Assembly (NCBI GenBank): GCA_030704615.1
Contig: CM060734.1
Span: forward strand, 35,294,042 to 35,358,041
Reading direction: 5' to 3'
Source: Takakia lepidozioides
Lineage: Eukaryota > Streptophyta > Takakiopsida > Takakiales > Takakiaceae
Length of the DNA: 64,000 bases
The notes under the pieces were generated by a model. The model saw nothing but the letters and a program-made list of their open reading frames with translations. It was not told the origin of the DNA and did no database searches. A program made the position numbers and the translations under genes. How positions within the stretch are numbered: the first letter of the stretch is position 1; every line of letters starts with the position of its first letter. Shown here piece after piece: positions 18,502 to 32,154 of the stretch.

Positions 18502-21218
18502 ATGATATTCAAAGCAAGTGTAGGCGCACAGTTTACTATCACTGTTCTCATTTGCTCACTGACACACCTCCTGATCACGTTCCCTCTAATCGCAGCAGAG
18601 GTAGTGAGCAGTACACTAGGAAGCATCGTACAGCTCAGAATTGAGACAGACGTAAATTCAATTCATTGTGGTGCTAATATGGGATATGATGCACAATTCA
18701 CTGATCAATGTAGTGTTGGGAAAGGAGCAGGTTCTGAAAAAGAGACTAGAGATACCAGTATAATACTAGTTGACCAGGACGGATATGGAGACTACACCAC
18801 TGTCCAGGCCGCAGTAGATGCTGTGCCCGACAACAATTCTGCACGAATAACTATCCGAATTAACGAGGGCACTTTCTTGTGAGTTCGTGCATGCATTGAA
18901 TATTTTCGTGCCTTTGCTCATGTCGATCTACTGCAAAGCGTCATAAATTGCCATATTTTCGTGCCGCTGTTTCAAAACCTTTTCTTTCTTCCAGCAGCTA
19001 GACACTGTCTATAGAAATCCTGTAGCGTGAAATTCAATTTTCCTTGAATCTATGAACACAGGGAGAAAGTCCGTGTTACAGAAAGAAAACGCTACGTAAC
19101 GCTCCTGGGAGCAGGGAGGGAGGCGACGACAATTTCCTGGCACGACAACGTCAACTCAACTGGCCACCTAGAAGAGAGTGCATCTGTGGCTGTCTATGCT
19201 GATAACTTTATAGCAAACTTCATAACCTTCAAGGTACTCTCAGGGGAGGATAGAAACACGAAGATAAACATTTATATGTACAGTAATCTGAGACCACTTC
19301 GCAGCTTCAGTGCAGTATATTAATTAAAAAAACACAGTGTCCCACCCATTGCTGGAGCATATGTACATAGAGATGTACGTGTGACAGTTGAAAGAAGTGA
19401 AGGACTTAGTTAATTCGTGCTCAATGATCTAGTCACCTCCCTGGTTTTCATTATTTGCTCAGTGGAGCGCACTCTCAGCGCACTAGAATTGTCTGTGCAT
19501 TGTGAATGTTTGAACAAGCGGAGGTTCGGTTTTAATTTTATGCAGCTGTCTAATTGCCAGTTCATTGAGACGTAATTGAATGAAATGTCGAGGGCTATGT
19601 AACCATGTCATTGCTCAAGAAGTTGGAATGTTTCATGCAGAATACGGCCCCACGACCTTCCCCAGAGATAGTAGGAGCTCAAGCAGTCGCCTTTCTGATA
19701 TCTGGGGATATGGCCGCTTTTTATGGCTGTGGCTTCTATGGCGCACAAGATACTCTGTATGATAAAAGTGGACGTCACTACTTCCAGGACTGCTACATCG
19801 AAGGAGAAATCGACTTTATTTTCGGGAATGGACGGTCTTTGTATGAGGTAATCTGAGTGTTTCCGTGAACTAGAAGATGTACATATCGAATCAGTCCACG
19901 TTTAACTTCTATCTTGAAGAAGAACGCTGCGCATGCATCCCTCATGCATCCAATCGATAAGTATAAAATGTTCTCTGGACATTATCACATGAGCGTACAG
20001 TACTTGGACGGCTCCAAGCAAAACATAATCTCGAATTGATCTGAATGCGTAAATAGAAGAACCTACAACGATCCTCTTTTAACTTCCGTCCCTGTCCACT
20101 GGATGAGACTGGATGTTGGAAACCAGATTACATAGAAGCACAGGGTCTAAATCATGCTCAAGTTGCGTTCAGAGAGGTTCCTGTGAAACTATGTACACGC
20201 ACAGACTTGCATTCTACAGTACTGGAAGCATCCTCCAGTCAGCCCATCCACCACAGCGTGCATCAATTTGCTCTGTCTTCCTATTCATCATAACACAGGA
20301 AATCTCTGTAACTCATTTGCAGCCGACGTAGCTCTATATCCCGAGAGATGTTCCTGTAGTTGCTAGCCACCTCAGGGATTATCACGTTCCCTCTTTTATT
20401 CCTAGAACGTTCACCATATGAGAGAACCTGTTTTAATGTACTCAAGGAAGAACTTCACACGTCCGCGCAAGGCCCAGACGACCCAAAGGGCGAAGCTCGT
20501 AACAATAAAAACCCCAATAAAGCAGTTTCGTAACTCACACTGGTCTCGGATCAGCACTAGATTGAAAACGCTATAAGTGGCCTTAAATCTTCGCATCGAG
20601 GAGGAACCCCCAATGATACAACCCTTTAACGGACCTTCTCAGGTTGGTTTGTGATCTCGGTTCTTGGAGTTTTGCAGCAATGCCTGATAAATTCAACTGC
20701 CCTAACAACCGGATACATCACAGCTCAAAAACGCGAATATGAGAGTGAAAATACCGGTTACTCCTTTGTGGAGTGCACGATAGAGGGAACGGGATCAAAC
20801 GTGCTACTTGGGCGGGCATGGGGCCCTTCAGCGCGCGTGGTGTACTCCAGCAGCTATCTGCCTGACATAATTGCCCCCCGGGGATGGAGTGACTGGGACA
20901 ACTCCAGTGCAGATTTGTACGTACATTTCTAGCAGCTCTTCATGTTGTTGTCGACAGAATCTTCTTTGTGTGCACACCTTAAATTGTAGAACTGAGGTGG
21001 GTTTTTCTAAGTAACAATACATTTCGATACCAACATATCTTGTGTGATGCAATTGCTTATACATGCACAGGACTATATTCTATGCGGAGTACAATAACAG
21101 GGGCCCAGGTGCCGATATGAGACAGCGGGTCACCTACGCTAAGGCCCTCACAGAAGCCGAGGCCCAACCCTTCGTGGAACTAAGCTTCATCGATGGCAAG
21201 GACTGGCTCACGACATGA
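18502..21218 (+). CDS. Pectin methylesterase, five exons
   Basis: Exons 18502-18878, 19062-19233, 19641-19847, 20678-20916 and 21071-21218 join in phase (2/0/0/2) to 380 codons plus TGA. The N-terminus has a hydrophobic signal-like segment ([17 protein letters not shown]), no PMEI pro-domain, then the pectinesterase beta-helix ([20 protein letters not shown]). All catalytic positions are visible: Gln in GAQAVAF, Gln-Asp in GAQDTLY, Asp in DFIFGNG, and Arg in [13 protein letters not shown]. It would remove methyl esters from cell-wall pectin after secretion. It faces a second PME at 22.7-25.4 kb that has the same intron phases and identical lengths of exons 3 and 4 (207 and 239 bases), so the two arose by inverted duplication. 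Confidence 0.9.
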
Positions 21219-22724
21219 CTGAACGAGATTCAGAGCCACAACATTGTGGTCACGTTTGTGCCGCTAAACTCCCTTCGCTAAACTCGCTTGTGTCACTGTT
21301 CTCTATATTATGTTGTCGAGATGCACTCAGAGAGGAGCAGAGATGTTGAACAAGGTGGAGGAACGGGGGGGTTCACAGATTGCAGACAGTTTGATTTCCT
21401 GTAAATGAACAACGATACATTGTACACTTCTACAAAAACACTCGTAGAAGATGCAATTCTGTGCATATCTTACATGTTCTTGCCTTCCTCTCTACAAGGA
21501 GGTCAGCCATCGACCATGCGTCCAGGCACTTCCTATGCATATTTGCCGTATTGCCAGCTGAGTAGATTTCGAATTACCTGTACATCGCCAATAGGAATTT
21601 ACTGACTTCTGATGAGCACACTTTCTCTTTGGGAATGCTTGTGGTCTAGGATCTGAGTAGGTGCGGCCCAGTTTAAGTTTTATCCCAGGTGGAAGTCTTT
21701 TAGCCCGTCTTGAAGCTTCTGTCACTGACCTTCTAGTTTGACATATTGTCTCCGGAACACCTTATAATCTTCGTTTCAATGCTAGACCTAGGGACTTCAT
21801 AAATATTCTTGTAGAGCCGCTCGCTCCTGCAACAGTAGAATCATCAGTACCTACTGATAGAGCAAGTAAAAAATCAAAGCTCAATCATACTAAACCTTGT
21901 ACTTTGAGCCTCCTACAAGATGTATATGGAATGTTGTTTCGCTTACAATTGCAGTGACCATATAGAATACTTAGGAATGTGGAAAGTCTATCTGCAAGCT
22001 CGTCAGATGTTATCAACCTGACATGATCTGTCCACAGTATGTGAGACCACAAAGAATTTCTGCTACATCCACCTTTCTGCTATTTCCACCTCTTTGCTCG
22101 ATTTGGCCAGGACTCAAGTAATCTCGAATCTACCAACCACAATATGTGTATCACCGTGTGCTCGACCTAAATGAGAAAAATCAAAGGGGCCAAGACTATA
22201 AAAGCACTCTTCGAGCAAACAGATACACAAAATATCAAACAAGATAGTGGCAGTTTGAGGGAGGATGTACTGCTGGAGAAGCATGAGAACAAGTGAGAGG
22301 GCTTTCAAGCGTGGTGATATCAGATGATATCAATTGAGCAGATAAATGTGAGGGTCAGTTGTGTTCATCTCTGCAGTCAATTTCAAGAAATCATTAATGC
22401 CACTTATTCCCTCCCTCCGGTATTTCCAGAGTTTGGGATGCAGGAATGATGCAACAGAGCAAATGTTCTGTCAGATCCTCTGCAATGCACAGCTTGATAT
22501 GCCACGCATAGAATCCTGAGGTGGACATGCTAGTGTTTTGCAAAGGCTCACCATCATGGAACAGTTTGGATGACAAATAGTCTACAAGTTGATTTCGGCA
22601 TGCAGTGATGAAAATGCTTAACCCATTTAAAAGGAGAAGCACCATTATTCTAGAGCAATCATAGATATTTGACAAGCATGCCAAACTCTGAAATGAATAG
22701 AGAAGAGGAAAAGGATGAGGAACG
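21219..22724. other. Intergenic region between convergent PME genes
   Basis: No open frame with recognisable content. It should contain the 3' ends of both convergent transcripts. Confidence 0.5.
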
Positions 22725-25368
22725 CTAAGTCTCAGTGAGCCACTCGTTGCCATTGATGAAGGTAAGCTCATAAAAGGGCTGCACATCAGCCTGTGCAAAC
22801 TCATGTGACCATGGCACACGTGCAGTCTGGTTGGCACCTGGTCCCCAGCACTGAAACTGCCCAAATGTCACGGTCCTGTGGCCCACCCAATTTCCCCCAA
22901 ATTAGAATCCACACACTGAACTAACAGAGGAACTGTGATACTGTGCAGAAAGCAGTGATTGGGGTGTGGTTTTAATTTTCACAACTACGATTTATAGCAC
23001 CAGAATAGCTGTAGAGCTATGGAGCTTCCACAAGCAGATGGTTGCACCATTGACGATGATTATATCAACCTGCCATTAGAGCCCTGAATGACGTCCCATA
23101 GATCTGCATGGCATGCTCCCATTTTTATTGGCAACCTGACTACATATTACATGATTGACTTGTGATCTGCAGCGCTCTCAATATGAGACTCAGACCTGAA
23201 AATCCGATCCATTTAAAATGGATAAGTAGCAATTGCCCAGGAGAATTACAAAACAGTTATATGGGAACAACAGCCTGTTCTTTCCTCTCACAAACACCCC
23301 CTTGGTATTGTAATTTGGCTACCTTAGAATTCCAGTTCAATATGATGCTATCCTAGATAAAAATAAGTACACAGAACAAAGGAGTACCAGTCTTTGGAGT
23401 TGTCCCCGCTCCAGTTGTCCCAGCCTGGTGGATCAATTATGTTATCAAAGGATGAGTATGAGTAGATGATGCGCGAATATGGCCCCATCGCTCGTCCTAG
23501 ATAGATGCTGCCTGTCCCAGTAACTTGGCAGTTGACAAATGAGAACCCACTCGGATCATTGGGACTCTGCCGGTCCTGAGCAGCCACTGCACCGTAGTCT
23601 TGGGCAATGGAGTGCAGTGTTGAGTACTGTTCCAAAAAGATCATACAAGTTAATGTTCTTCTTTCTTTTACTGTGTGTGTCACTGTAGGTAAATAAGAAT
23701 GAGAGTTAATTTTAACATATAGCAAAGGCTCTACTGGATGCTGACACTGCCAATTTTTAACGGTTTGCTGAAGCAGAAATCGAGGTTAGATGAGTGTTTC
23801 TCAAAGGTATAAAATCTTTGATAGTACCAGCTGAAAGTATTTGAGAGCTTCCCATGAGCACTTTGCAAAAATCATTAGAACCCCAAATTATTATATCACA
23901 CATGTTCAATCAAAGCACCTTATACAGTTACGAGGCCCAAGGTCGCACTATAACTTCACATTTTGGCAGACACGAGAAGATGATTAGTGGATCCATGTGA
24001 AGGGTAGGTTGGTGTCTACCATGTACAGCGATTGGCCATTCCCAAAGACGAAGTCAATGGAACCTTCAATGTAGCAGTTTTTGAAGTAGTGACGGCCTAT
24101 GTCGTCACACAGTGTATCCTGAGCACCATAGAATCCACAACCATAGAAGGCTGCCATGTCACCCGATATGCGGAGAGCAGCACCTTGTTTGCCATCGACG
24201 CCAGGTGGTGGAGGGGGTGCTGTGTTCTGCATTCACAAGGTCTGTTAGGATCCCACTTTTCCATCTTACTTGGTTCGATTGCCCATCAGGATTCCATCGA
24301 GCATTGATACATTTTAAGACCCCGAGGTCAGATTGCAGGTACTACCGGACCTGACTCTAGTTTCATCAAAGGAAAATAAGGATGGAGAAAGAGGCTGAGT
24401 GAACAACCGTAATCATCAGTCTACTTGCCTTCAGTCGTCGTTAACAGAAATGTCAATTCTAAAGACTACACAATCAGAGAGACAGACGTGGTACCTTGAA
24501 ACTGATGCCTTTGGCAATGAAATTGGAAGCTAAGACTATTACAGAGGCACTGTTGTAGGCCGTAAGCGCCTGCCCATTTGGCCCAAGATCGCTTGCTATA
24601 TCTTGCCATGTGATGAAAGTTGCACCAGCCCCAGCTCCTTGAAGTGTCAGGTATGGCAGGTAGTCTGGCACAGTCACCTTTTCCCTGTCCAATTTGAAGG
24701 CGGTTTATGTTAGGCGTGCATTGGATTGGCCCAGTGGTGCATTGGCTTTCAAAAGACAAGAGCGTCTTTGCATGCTCACCAACACACAGTTACTCTAGAG
24801 TGTATGTTGTGGGTCCATGATACGCACACACGCGTCTTTTCCCCGATCGTCGAATATTATCATCCTATGGAGCTAGATGGCAGTTACTTGGATTCACAAA
24901 ACCACTTCGTTATCATGGTTTTAGCACTGGGTATGTGCTTCAATTCATTCTCCACAGGTCTAAGCAATGTCCATACCCGCAGAGGGAGATGCACTCATCA
25001 GACCTGTTCACCACAGGCTCAACTGTGGTCACAAACTCAGCAGTGAAACCTGGGGGAAGAGGGGCAGCAAGGGGTAGCGCAAGGAGAGAAAAGAGAAAGT
25101 GTCCCACTTACACGTATGTGCCTGCTCCAATTTGTACGGTGACACGCTGTGGATTGCCCACAGCGATTGAATTTATGGCTGCCTGCACTGAGCTGAAATG
25201 GCCATCGTTAGATTGGTCCACATACAAAGTGGAAGGTCCGGTGGGGGTCTGCAGCAACCTTCTTGTTGCAGATGTGGCTGTTACAGTTCTGCAACGCAAG
25301 ACGGTGAGCAGGACGACAATGGTGACTATCGGGTGCACTGCCCACCCGCAATGGCGAATCCGTCCCAT
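22725..25368 (-). CDS. Pectin methylesterase, five exons, convergent with its neighbour
   Basis: Minus-strand exons 25368-25112, 24684-24495, 24226-24020, 23626-23388 and 22875-22725 join in phase to 347 codons plus TAG. The start has a signal-anchor-like hydrophobic segment ([11 protein letters not shown]), then [20 protein letters not shown]. Active-site text: [28 protein letters not shown] and [13 protein letters not shown]; it ends in [12 protein letters not shown] and FINGNEWL. The catalytic Gln, Asp, Asp and Arg are kept, with QGAAL in place of QAVAL and LGRAM in place of LGRPW. The predicted role is secreted pectin de-esterification. Exon 1 is preceded upstream by a CT-repeat tract (about 25409-25440). 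Confidence 0.9.
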
Positions 25369-25406
25369 CTGGTCGTAGGTGGGGTCGTCGTTACTATACG
25401 GTCCTT

Positions 25407-25408
<2 letters not shown>

Positions 25409-25440
<32 letters not shown>
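25409..25440. repeat. (CT)n microsatellite upstream of the minus-strand PME
   Basis: A run of about 15 CT units about 40-70 bases upstream of the ATG at 25368 of the minus-strand PME, so probably in its 5' UTR or core promoter. Such GA/CT tracts are common in plant promoters. Confidence 0.8.
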
Positions 25441-25442
<2 letters not shown>

Positions 25443-26044
25443 TTCTTCTCTTTCAATGTTCCCGTACTATCTTCTTCAAACCGTTTCTCCCACTGAGCTA
25501 ATCCCTGAAACCTCGGGGACCTGGCAGCGCTCGCTGATATATTTGTCGCTCTTCAGACAAAAACTACTACGTATTGCTCACTTGAGTCTATACTTCCGTG
25601 ACTCTCTCTTCCCTAGTCACACGCTCTCAACGATCCTCTGTCTTCATGGTGTCCATCTCACTTCCTCCCCTCCTACGCAGAATGTGAGCGCAGTCACTCG
25701 CTAGTTCAATGGAAAAACTCATTTACTGCAATGTGCTACAAATACTGACTCTTCTATCTCCCGCACAGACAGCGCGACCCGACTTTGTCCTCCGCTCCTC
25801 TGATGTAAGGTGCCCTTCGTCCAGGCTCTCTCTTGCTTCCCGCCTCGTGTGTACAAGGGAGGGGGAAACAGCACGAAGATAGTAATAACGATGACTTCGT
25901 CAACGGAAACTGCAAAACGGTCACAAGACACTAGTTATTATTCTAAACTCATTGCAGTCCCGCTTCCTGCGGACTACATTTTACTGTATCCAGCCCTGTC
26001 GACTGTCGACCTGGGCCCTTTCCCACTCCGGAGTGCTTAGAGCT

Positions 26045-27500
26045 CTGCAGAGTTTGGGATGTTGTTAAGCTTCTTTCAGTTTCCAAACCTCGCTCATTTG
26101 GGCTTCTACACTGACTACCTCGGACTTTCTCTACATATTTAAGAATCGCTCGTCCTAGATGCATGCGTCCCAGAAACTTGGCAACATTTGACAAAAGAGA
26201 ATACAGCAGGATCTGTAATTGGCAGTACAAGTGAATGCCCACATGCAGTTCAATCGGAACAGTCTCAAAGTAAACCCACTACCCAAATGAGAAGACACCC
26301 CATGGATTTGCAATGGCGTTTCAAATGGCTTGAGTAACTATCCGGGGCATGAGCATGAGGGGAACAATGGCCAATGGCCCAGACAACCATGGTCCCTGCT
26401 CGAATCAACAAACTGCTCTGAATTGGTCGTGCCTTAATTGGAACTTCTAACACACAAGAAAAAAATCGCGCGTCTGCGAATTGGGCTGTCGCAGATCTTG
26501 AGCATCTCCTACTACGTTTCAAGTGGAGGTGGTTCGCGGGTTTCCAACTATTTCGATACCTCCTTAAGTTATAGCATGCGCTATGTATCGAGCACTTTGT
26601 TTCTCTCCATCTCCCGTGTTTACTTACAAGGTGTTGTTTCTTGATTTCTTCATACTCTAATCCATAGCTCTATGGGCATGCCTTCCTTTCCTTCTGTTTG
26701 TCTCTGGTCTTTGTATACGAAAAAGTGAGATCCTTACTTTGAAAGAACAAGCAGAAAGCAAAGGAAAAATCTAGACCAGAAGAGCATGTACAAAGAGGTA
26801 CAACTTCATCCACCTCATTTGTCTAAAGCCTGGCAGACTATTGAACAACGTTGGGCCAATCCTCGCAGGGTTCCTGAAGCAGAAGCAGAGGTTACATGGG
26901 CGTTTCGCGTTTCGCGTAAGTTGCTAGAACCACCTTTGAGTATTCCTTTCAGCTTCTCCTTTGATTGACCCTTTTCATCGCAGCCACGAACTGAACATTC
27001 TTCACAAAGAATCAATCAAATGAGCAATATGCATATACAGTATGAGGCCCAAGTGCATCCCCAGATCGCACTTCGGTTGGGCATTCACGTTTGTTAGTTT
27101 GGTGTTGTCGCATTTGTGGTCTTCTTACAGCTTTACATTTAGCAGAAGGGGGAAAATGACTACCCTATAGAGCGACTGTTCATGAATTGCCAAAACAAAG
27201 TCGATGGAACCTTCAATACAGCGAATCTTGAAGTAATGGCGGCCACCTATGTCGGCACACCGAGTCTTCTGGGAAGCATAGAATCCATAACTGCAGAAGG
27301 CTACCTGTCAACCGATAAGCAGCCTGATGCTGCAGTTTTGTTGTTGGTGGAGCGGGCACTCGCTCCTCCGATTTCCTAGGATCCCAAGCTATTGGTCTTA
27401 CGTAGATCTATGTACAATCAAGCAGGACTCCATTGAGCACTGAAACATTATGCAACCGGGCTTCTGAAGGAGAAGAGGGATGGAGAAAGGGGGCTGAGAG
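26045..27500 (-). pseudogene. Decayed third pectin methylesterase copy
   Basis: The plus-strand text 27185-27345 aligns by eye with exon 3 of the minus-strand PME (24035-24190), including the antisense of the GAQDTL and DF.FG region, but with indels. 26145-26215 matches exon 4 around LGR. 26870-26910 matches intron text at 23765-23800, and 27478-27500 matches text at 24380-24400. The order of blocks is the same as in the neighbour, so a segment including introns was duplicated and then decayed. No continuous frame survives. Confidence 0.7.
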
Positions 27501-30240
27501 ATAGCTAGTCCAAGAGCACCTAGGGAATTGTGCACTCATATGCAGTTGTATTCTATCTTATATTATTCTGGTGGGGCAGGCGGCCACTGCAGTAAGACAA
27601 CACAACCGTAGATAGAAACATTATCTTGAACGTGACATCTCCCTGGCAAGAAAGCTGGAAAACCCAGATTACTATGGAAGAGTCTCGCTCGTCGACAGTG
27701 AGAGTGACCAGTTGGAGCTACAGCTACAGCTGCTGACAACGAAGGTGGTGAAGGTCACCAGCACCAGAAGTCTGGTCTCAAGTCTCAACTGTCAACCAAC
27801 CCACCTACGGCCCCCAAAAGAAAACACGATGTTACCGTATCTACAAGGTAGATGTTCCATCTTCAATCTTCTTTGATCCAATTCCATGCAATGAGCTGCT
27901 TACAAGCAAGACACGGACCCCAAACAGTAATCACAGGCTGCTAAGGACAGCCATTAAGGCCATGACCGCGTCTGGCAATTATGGCAAGCCTGCTTGTTAG
28001 TTGACTACGCCATCAGACTGCCCTATCATCCAGTATCTGCAAACCCAAACCCTACCTATTTCCTAATTGTCGTTAGTGGAATCTGGCAGTCCAGTCTGGT
28101 GAGTATCTGCTGCTCGATCTTACCTCACGCGACTCTCGTGCTTTTAGTACTCGGAAGGGCAAAGTGCACTTATGACTGGCAATGCCTACCTCTTCTGCCT
28201 CTCTTCCAGCAACCCAACTAGGCTAAATCTGGTACTAGTTCAGCAAACCTTCGGCTGATTCTGGAATGATTAGTACGAGTGTGGTCCTGACTCCTGACAC
28301 CAACCAGTTCACGAGCACAACTTACCTATTCTTGCTTAATGCACATTTTGTGCTCATTATTGTACAGCCATGATAGATCACCATTCAACCCTGCATCATG
28401 TATTCTACTTTGTAGAGTTAGTGATCCATATCTTTTCTTATCAACAACCCAGCAAGGCATTCGAGACATTGAGTGTTTATTAGTTCACTTGTCGATCAGC
28501 TCATATCTTGTGGTCTACCGGGTTTGGAGCAGCAGTGGTGGACCTAGTCACCATCCAAAGGTGCCTGAACACACTTGGAGTGATGTGATTGGGGAAAACA
28601 AGGTGGCCTCCAAAGGTACGGGGTTACACACCTACCCAATTGCTTTCTATGCTTCAACCGAGGGCCACTGTATATCACAATAAACAATTTGAGTTGAACC
28701 AGCCGGTGGTCCCTCATTCCCAGGACAAACGCTAGTAAGTGGGTTGGGGAGTCGGTTGCTTCCAGTGTTGGACAGGTATACTTCTAGGTCAAACCCCCCA
28801 TATCAATACTGATATCAACCGGGGTAGGTAAGACCATACCCGGCCCGTAGGTAGGGTGGCCAATACCTCGGTCAATACATATCTCGGTACTGTGGTGTAT
28901 GCCATACATGTCTGGCATTGCAATGGACGAGATTGCTGTTGATACCGGTATTGCTCCAATGTGAGCCTCCAAGAGAGACCGCAGGTGTATGTGTGGAGTT
29001 AGGGCAAGGGAATTCATGGGTGGCTGCTTCAATGACGGGTGTAGTGGCCAGGGATTTCTATTTCCAACTCGCATGAATCCAATGTTTGAGTTGTAGTAGA
29101 AGGATGGTATGGTCCAGCCGCTAGCCATAAGAATTGAAAAATAAAAATAAAAAATAAAAAATTTGTTATTAGAAAAAGGAGTAAAGTCCATAATTTTCAA
29201 TTTATCTCTTGGACACTTGCCAAAGTTTATTTTGGCCTAACAACCAAGTTGTAGCCCACTGGCACATGTAACCACCTCGGATGTGGTTATGGGTTTCATC
29301 CACCGATTAACAGCAGACCTTCAGGGTCAAGAGACACCATAATTTACGCTTTCTTCAGATACGTATATATTTATTTATTTATTTCTATTTATATATATTG
29401 TCTTCCACCTCATCATCACAACAAAGAGCCGGCAAATGGCAAATGGAGTTTCGAAGACGCTCTACATATGGTGGTGGGAGCAAGGCATGGGACTTCACAT
29501 CTCTTGCTCATCTACTACGATTCACTCATGTCATGTCCATCTGAGTTGCTTCATTCTCCCTTCATCCCTATGATTCATCATTGAATCACTCACATACAAC
29601 TAAAACGTTGCATGAAGTTTACGGCGGGAGCACTCATGTCATTGAATGATTATATATGTAGAATATTCAAGTGCAATTGTATCTCTTTGATGTCCATATC
29701 TCATTGCAATCTCTCACCTCCTCTCAACGACATTGTTTAATATGTATCGATCATTATGCATCTTGGTGATGGCAGTTATTTTAATGAGATAGTGGTGACA
29801 CCAATCCACACAAAACTTCATTATTGTGAACATTGATTTTTGTTTGATTTGGGCTTCGGTTTCAAGTGTCAGATCCGATCCTCGAGCTTTGATCCTTCTT
29901 TTGATTTGGGGCAAGTTCATTATTTGGAGACACTAGGGATTAATGACACTAGCTTCGCATAGACATCATACATGTCTTGAGGTGCAAATGTCTATCAAAT
30001 AGAGAATGATTTCAGTTATTTCCCTTAGATAAATCAGTTAATGACAATCTTGCAATTGTTTTGCTCAGCAAATGTGGTGTGTTTACATTGACAGTTGCTA
30101 ACTCCTCGTCTTTCAGCTTTATTCTCTTGCTACATTTTTTTTCATGTTTTTCTATGTTTTTTGCCTTGCTCTTTTTTCTATGGCTTATATAGGGGATTTT
30201 ATTAAACATGGTAAAATAAGTTGGTATGTGGCCGAAGCTG
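27501..30240. other. No gene recognised
   Basis: Contains short open frames only. At 28763 the text CAGTGTTGGACAGGTATA resembles the terminal sequence of the hAT-like element at 36605, but a matching opposite end is not clear. The part at 28790-29100 is rich in GGTAT-type words. Confidence 0.4.
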
Positions 30241-30244
30241 AGCA

Positions 30245-31185
30245 ATGGAGCTTTCTGAAAATTTCGATGAGGTGACCAAAGTGCGCAAGCCTGTACTACG
30301 ACGTGATCTCAAATACTTCAAGGAAGTCCAAGGCTTGCGCGCAACTGGTTTGGTCCTCGTCAAAGAGCTGAATGATACCCATGCCAATGCTGCAGAGTTG
30401 TAAGACATCTTTGGGCCAAAAGATGGGAAACAAGCGTATTGGTTCAAACGTAAACATGATACTAAATTTGTTCAAAAAATAGCGAATATGTACCGCAAAG
30501 TGACAAGTTACAGGAAGGTAACCAACAACAAACTCACTCTTCAATTTGCGAGGGTTTTGGTTGCTAAGACAAAAGGGGTGGAGCTGAATTGGGCCAAGTT
30601 CGCTGTGGCAATCAACAAAGAACAGGTGAATCGTTATGAATGGCACTTAGCAGTCGTACAGCCGGGGGAGCCAGTAGGGATGATGATAATGGTGAAGTCA
30701 GCGATGTGAAGTTTATCATGGATGTCAAACCAAAGAGGTTTTACCCCATAAACCCACATTTTGGCTCGAAGGTTGGAGTTGCAAGTTGATACATTTACAT
30801 TGGATGGTACCCCATCTAGCAGACCATGTGGGGTTCTCAATTTCGGAGATCGAAAGAGTTGAAGGGATGATCAATGTTTTCTTGGGTTCCACAAAGACGT
30901 TATAGAGCTGACTGGTCGATAGAGAGCCACGTATGGAGAGAAATTGAGGATTTAAAAGCCCTAATGGATGACCGCCTCATAGGGCTATCTGAAACCTTTG
31001 ATGAACAACAACAAGTGGAAACTACTCTTGTCGAGGTGCGACAGGACCTTAGAGAACCAAGGAAGCAGTGTCAAAGCATGAGAAAGATGGCTTGGACTCG
31101 TCCATCGAAGGTAGAGAAGGAATTTACAGAGCTAGATGAGAAAATGCAGCTTCATGAGGGTAACAAAATTGAGCATGCAAAATAG
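30245..31185 (+). pseudogene. Degenerate coding region of unknown family
   Basis: Plus-strand frames in close succession read protein-like but broken text: ELSENFDEVTKVRKPVLRR to a TAA near 30402, then 30488-30709 (NKLTLQFARVLVAKTKGV, then NWAKFAVAINKEQVN), then 30874-31185 with a strongly helical charged stretch (EEQQQVETTLVEVRQ-like, predicted coiled coil). I recognise no family. It could be a decayed transposon gene or a host pseudogene. Confidence 0.35.
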
Positions 31186-32154
31186 GCAAGGGGTGGAGAG
31201 GGGGATTTGGCAAGATACGCAAGTATTTTTGAACGTCTCCAGAAAGAACTCCATGTCATCCAAGCCAAGATAGAGGAGGTTGAAATGAGAAGTCGACCAT
31301 GGAAAAACAAGCAAAGCCATGCGAGTCAGGCATGGAGTCTGTACGTGGCCACAACCAGTAGTCAACCCCCTTGAACCTCCAACCAAAGCATACATGGTCA
31401 TCAAGATCTACCATGTGTGTAATGAATGGTTTGATTCAAATATTTTTTTCAGTTGCGGGAATATATATCACCCATTTTGTATGGCAATTCATATTAATGA
31501 ATCTACTGTTTGCAAAGCTAAACACTGTGAAAAACCCTTTCACCTCGATTGATAGACTTCATTTGGCTTCCGTCCAATTCTTAAGGAATTGCAGTATAAT
31601 ATCAAGTAATTACATCAAAATACAAGGATGGTTGGAGATGAAGAAAGAAAATGCCCGCAAGTTGGGGTAAATTGATCTACAATGTTTCTTTATGCACAGT
31701 TTTCTTATTGTCGTGTATATGAATATTGTATGACCGTCTGTCGTGAGGAGTTACGTATAGTCATTTGAACAATTATAGATTTATTTGCACGATACACTGT
31801 CATGGACCAATAACTAGAGGTATGGGCAACAACATAATGTGCGTATTCATGATAGAAAATTGTCCCTACCGACACACCTATGTGGATTCATGATGCGTGT
31901 TACGAAGCATGGTTATGAGGAATTGATCGATGATCATGACCCAAATTAATGTCATAGGGGCATGAAACTTGACCTCTTGTGCTGAAAACTGTAAAACATG
32001 ACCTCGTGTCCTGAAAAATGATGAAGCATAATCTCGTATGTTGAAAGATCAAATAAAGCACAACGGTGGAATATTTAAAGAGTTTGATCCTAATAAAAGT
32101 ATCGGGTGTATACCATGCAACACACAAATAGTTGCTAGTGTAATAAAAGTCTAT

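Noticed and set aside
25198-25704. 168-residue plus frame opposite PME exon 1
   Set aside because: It runs through a CT microsatellite and antisense PME sequence, with no domain.
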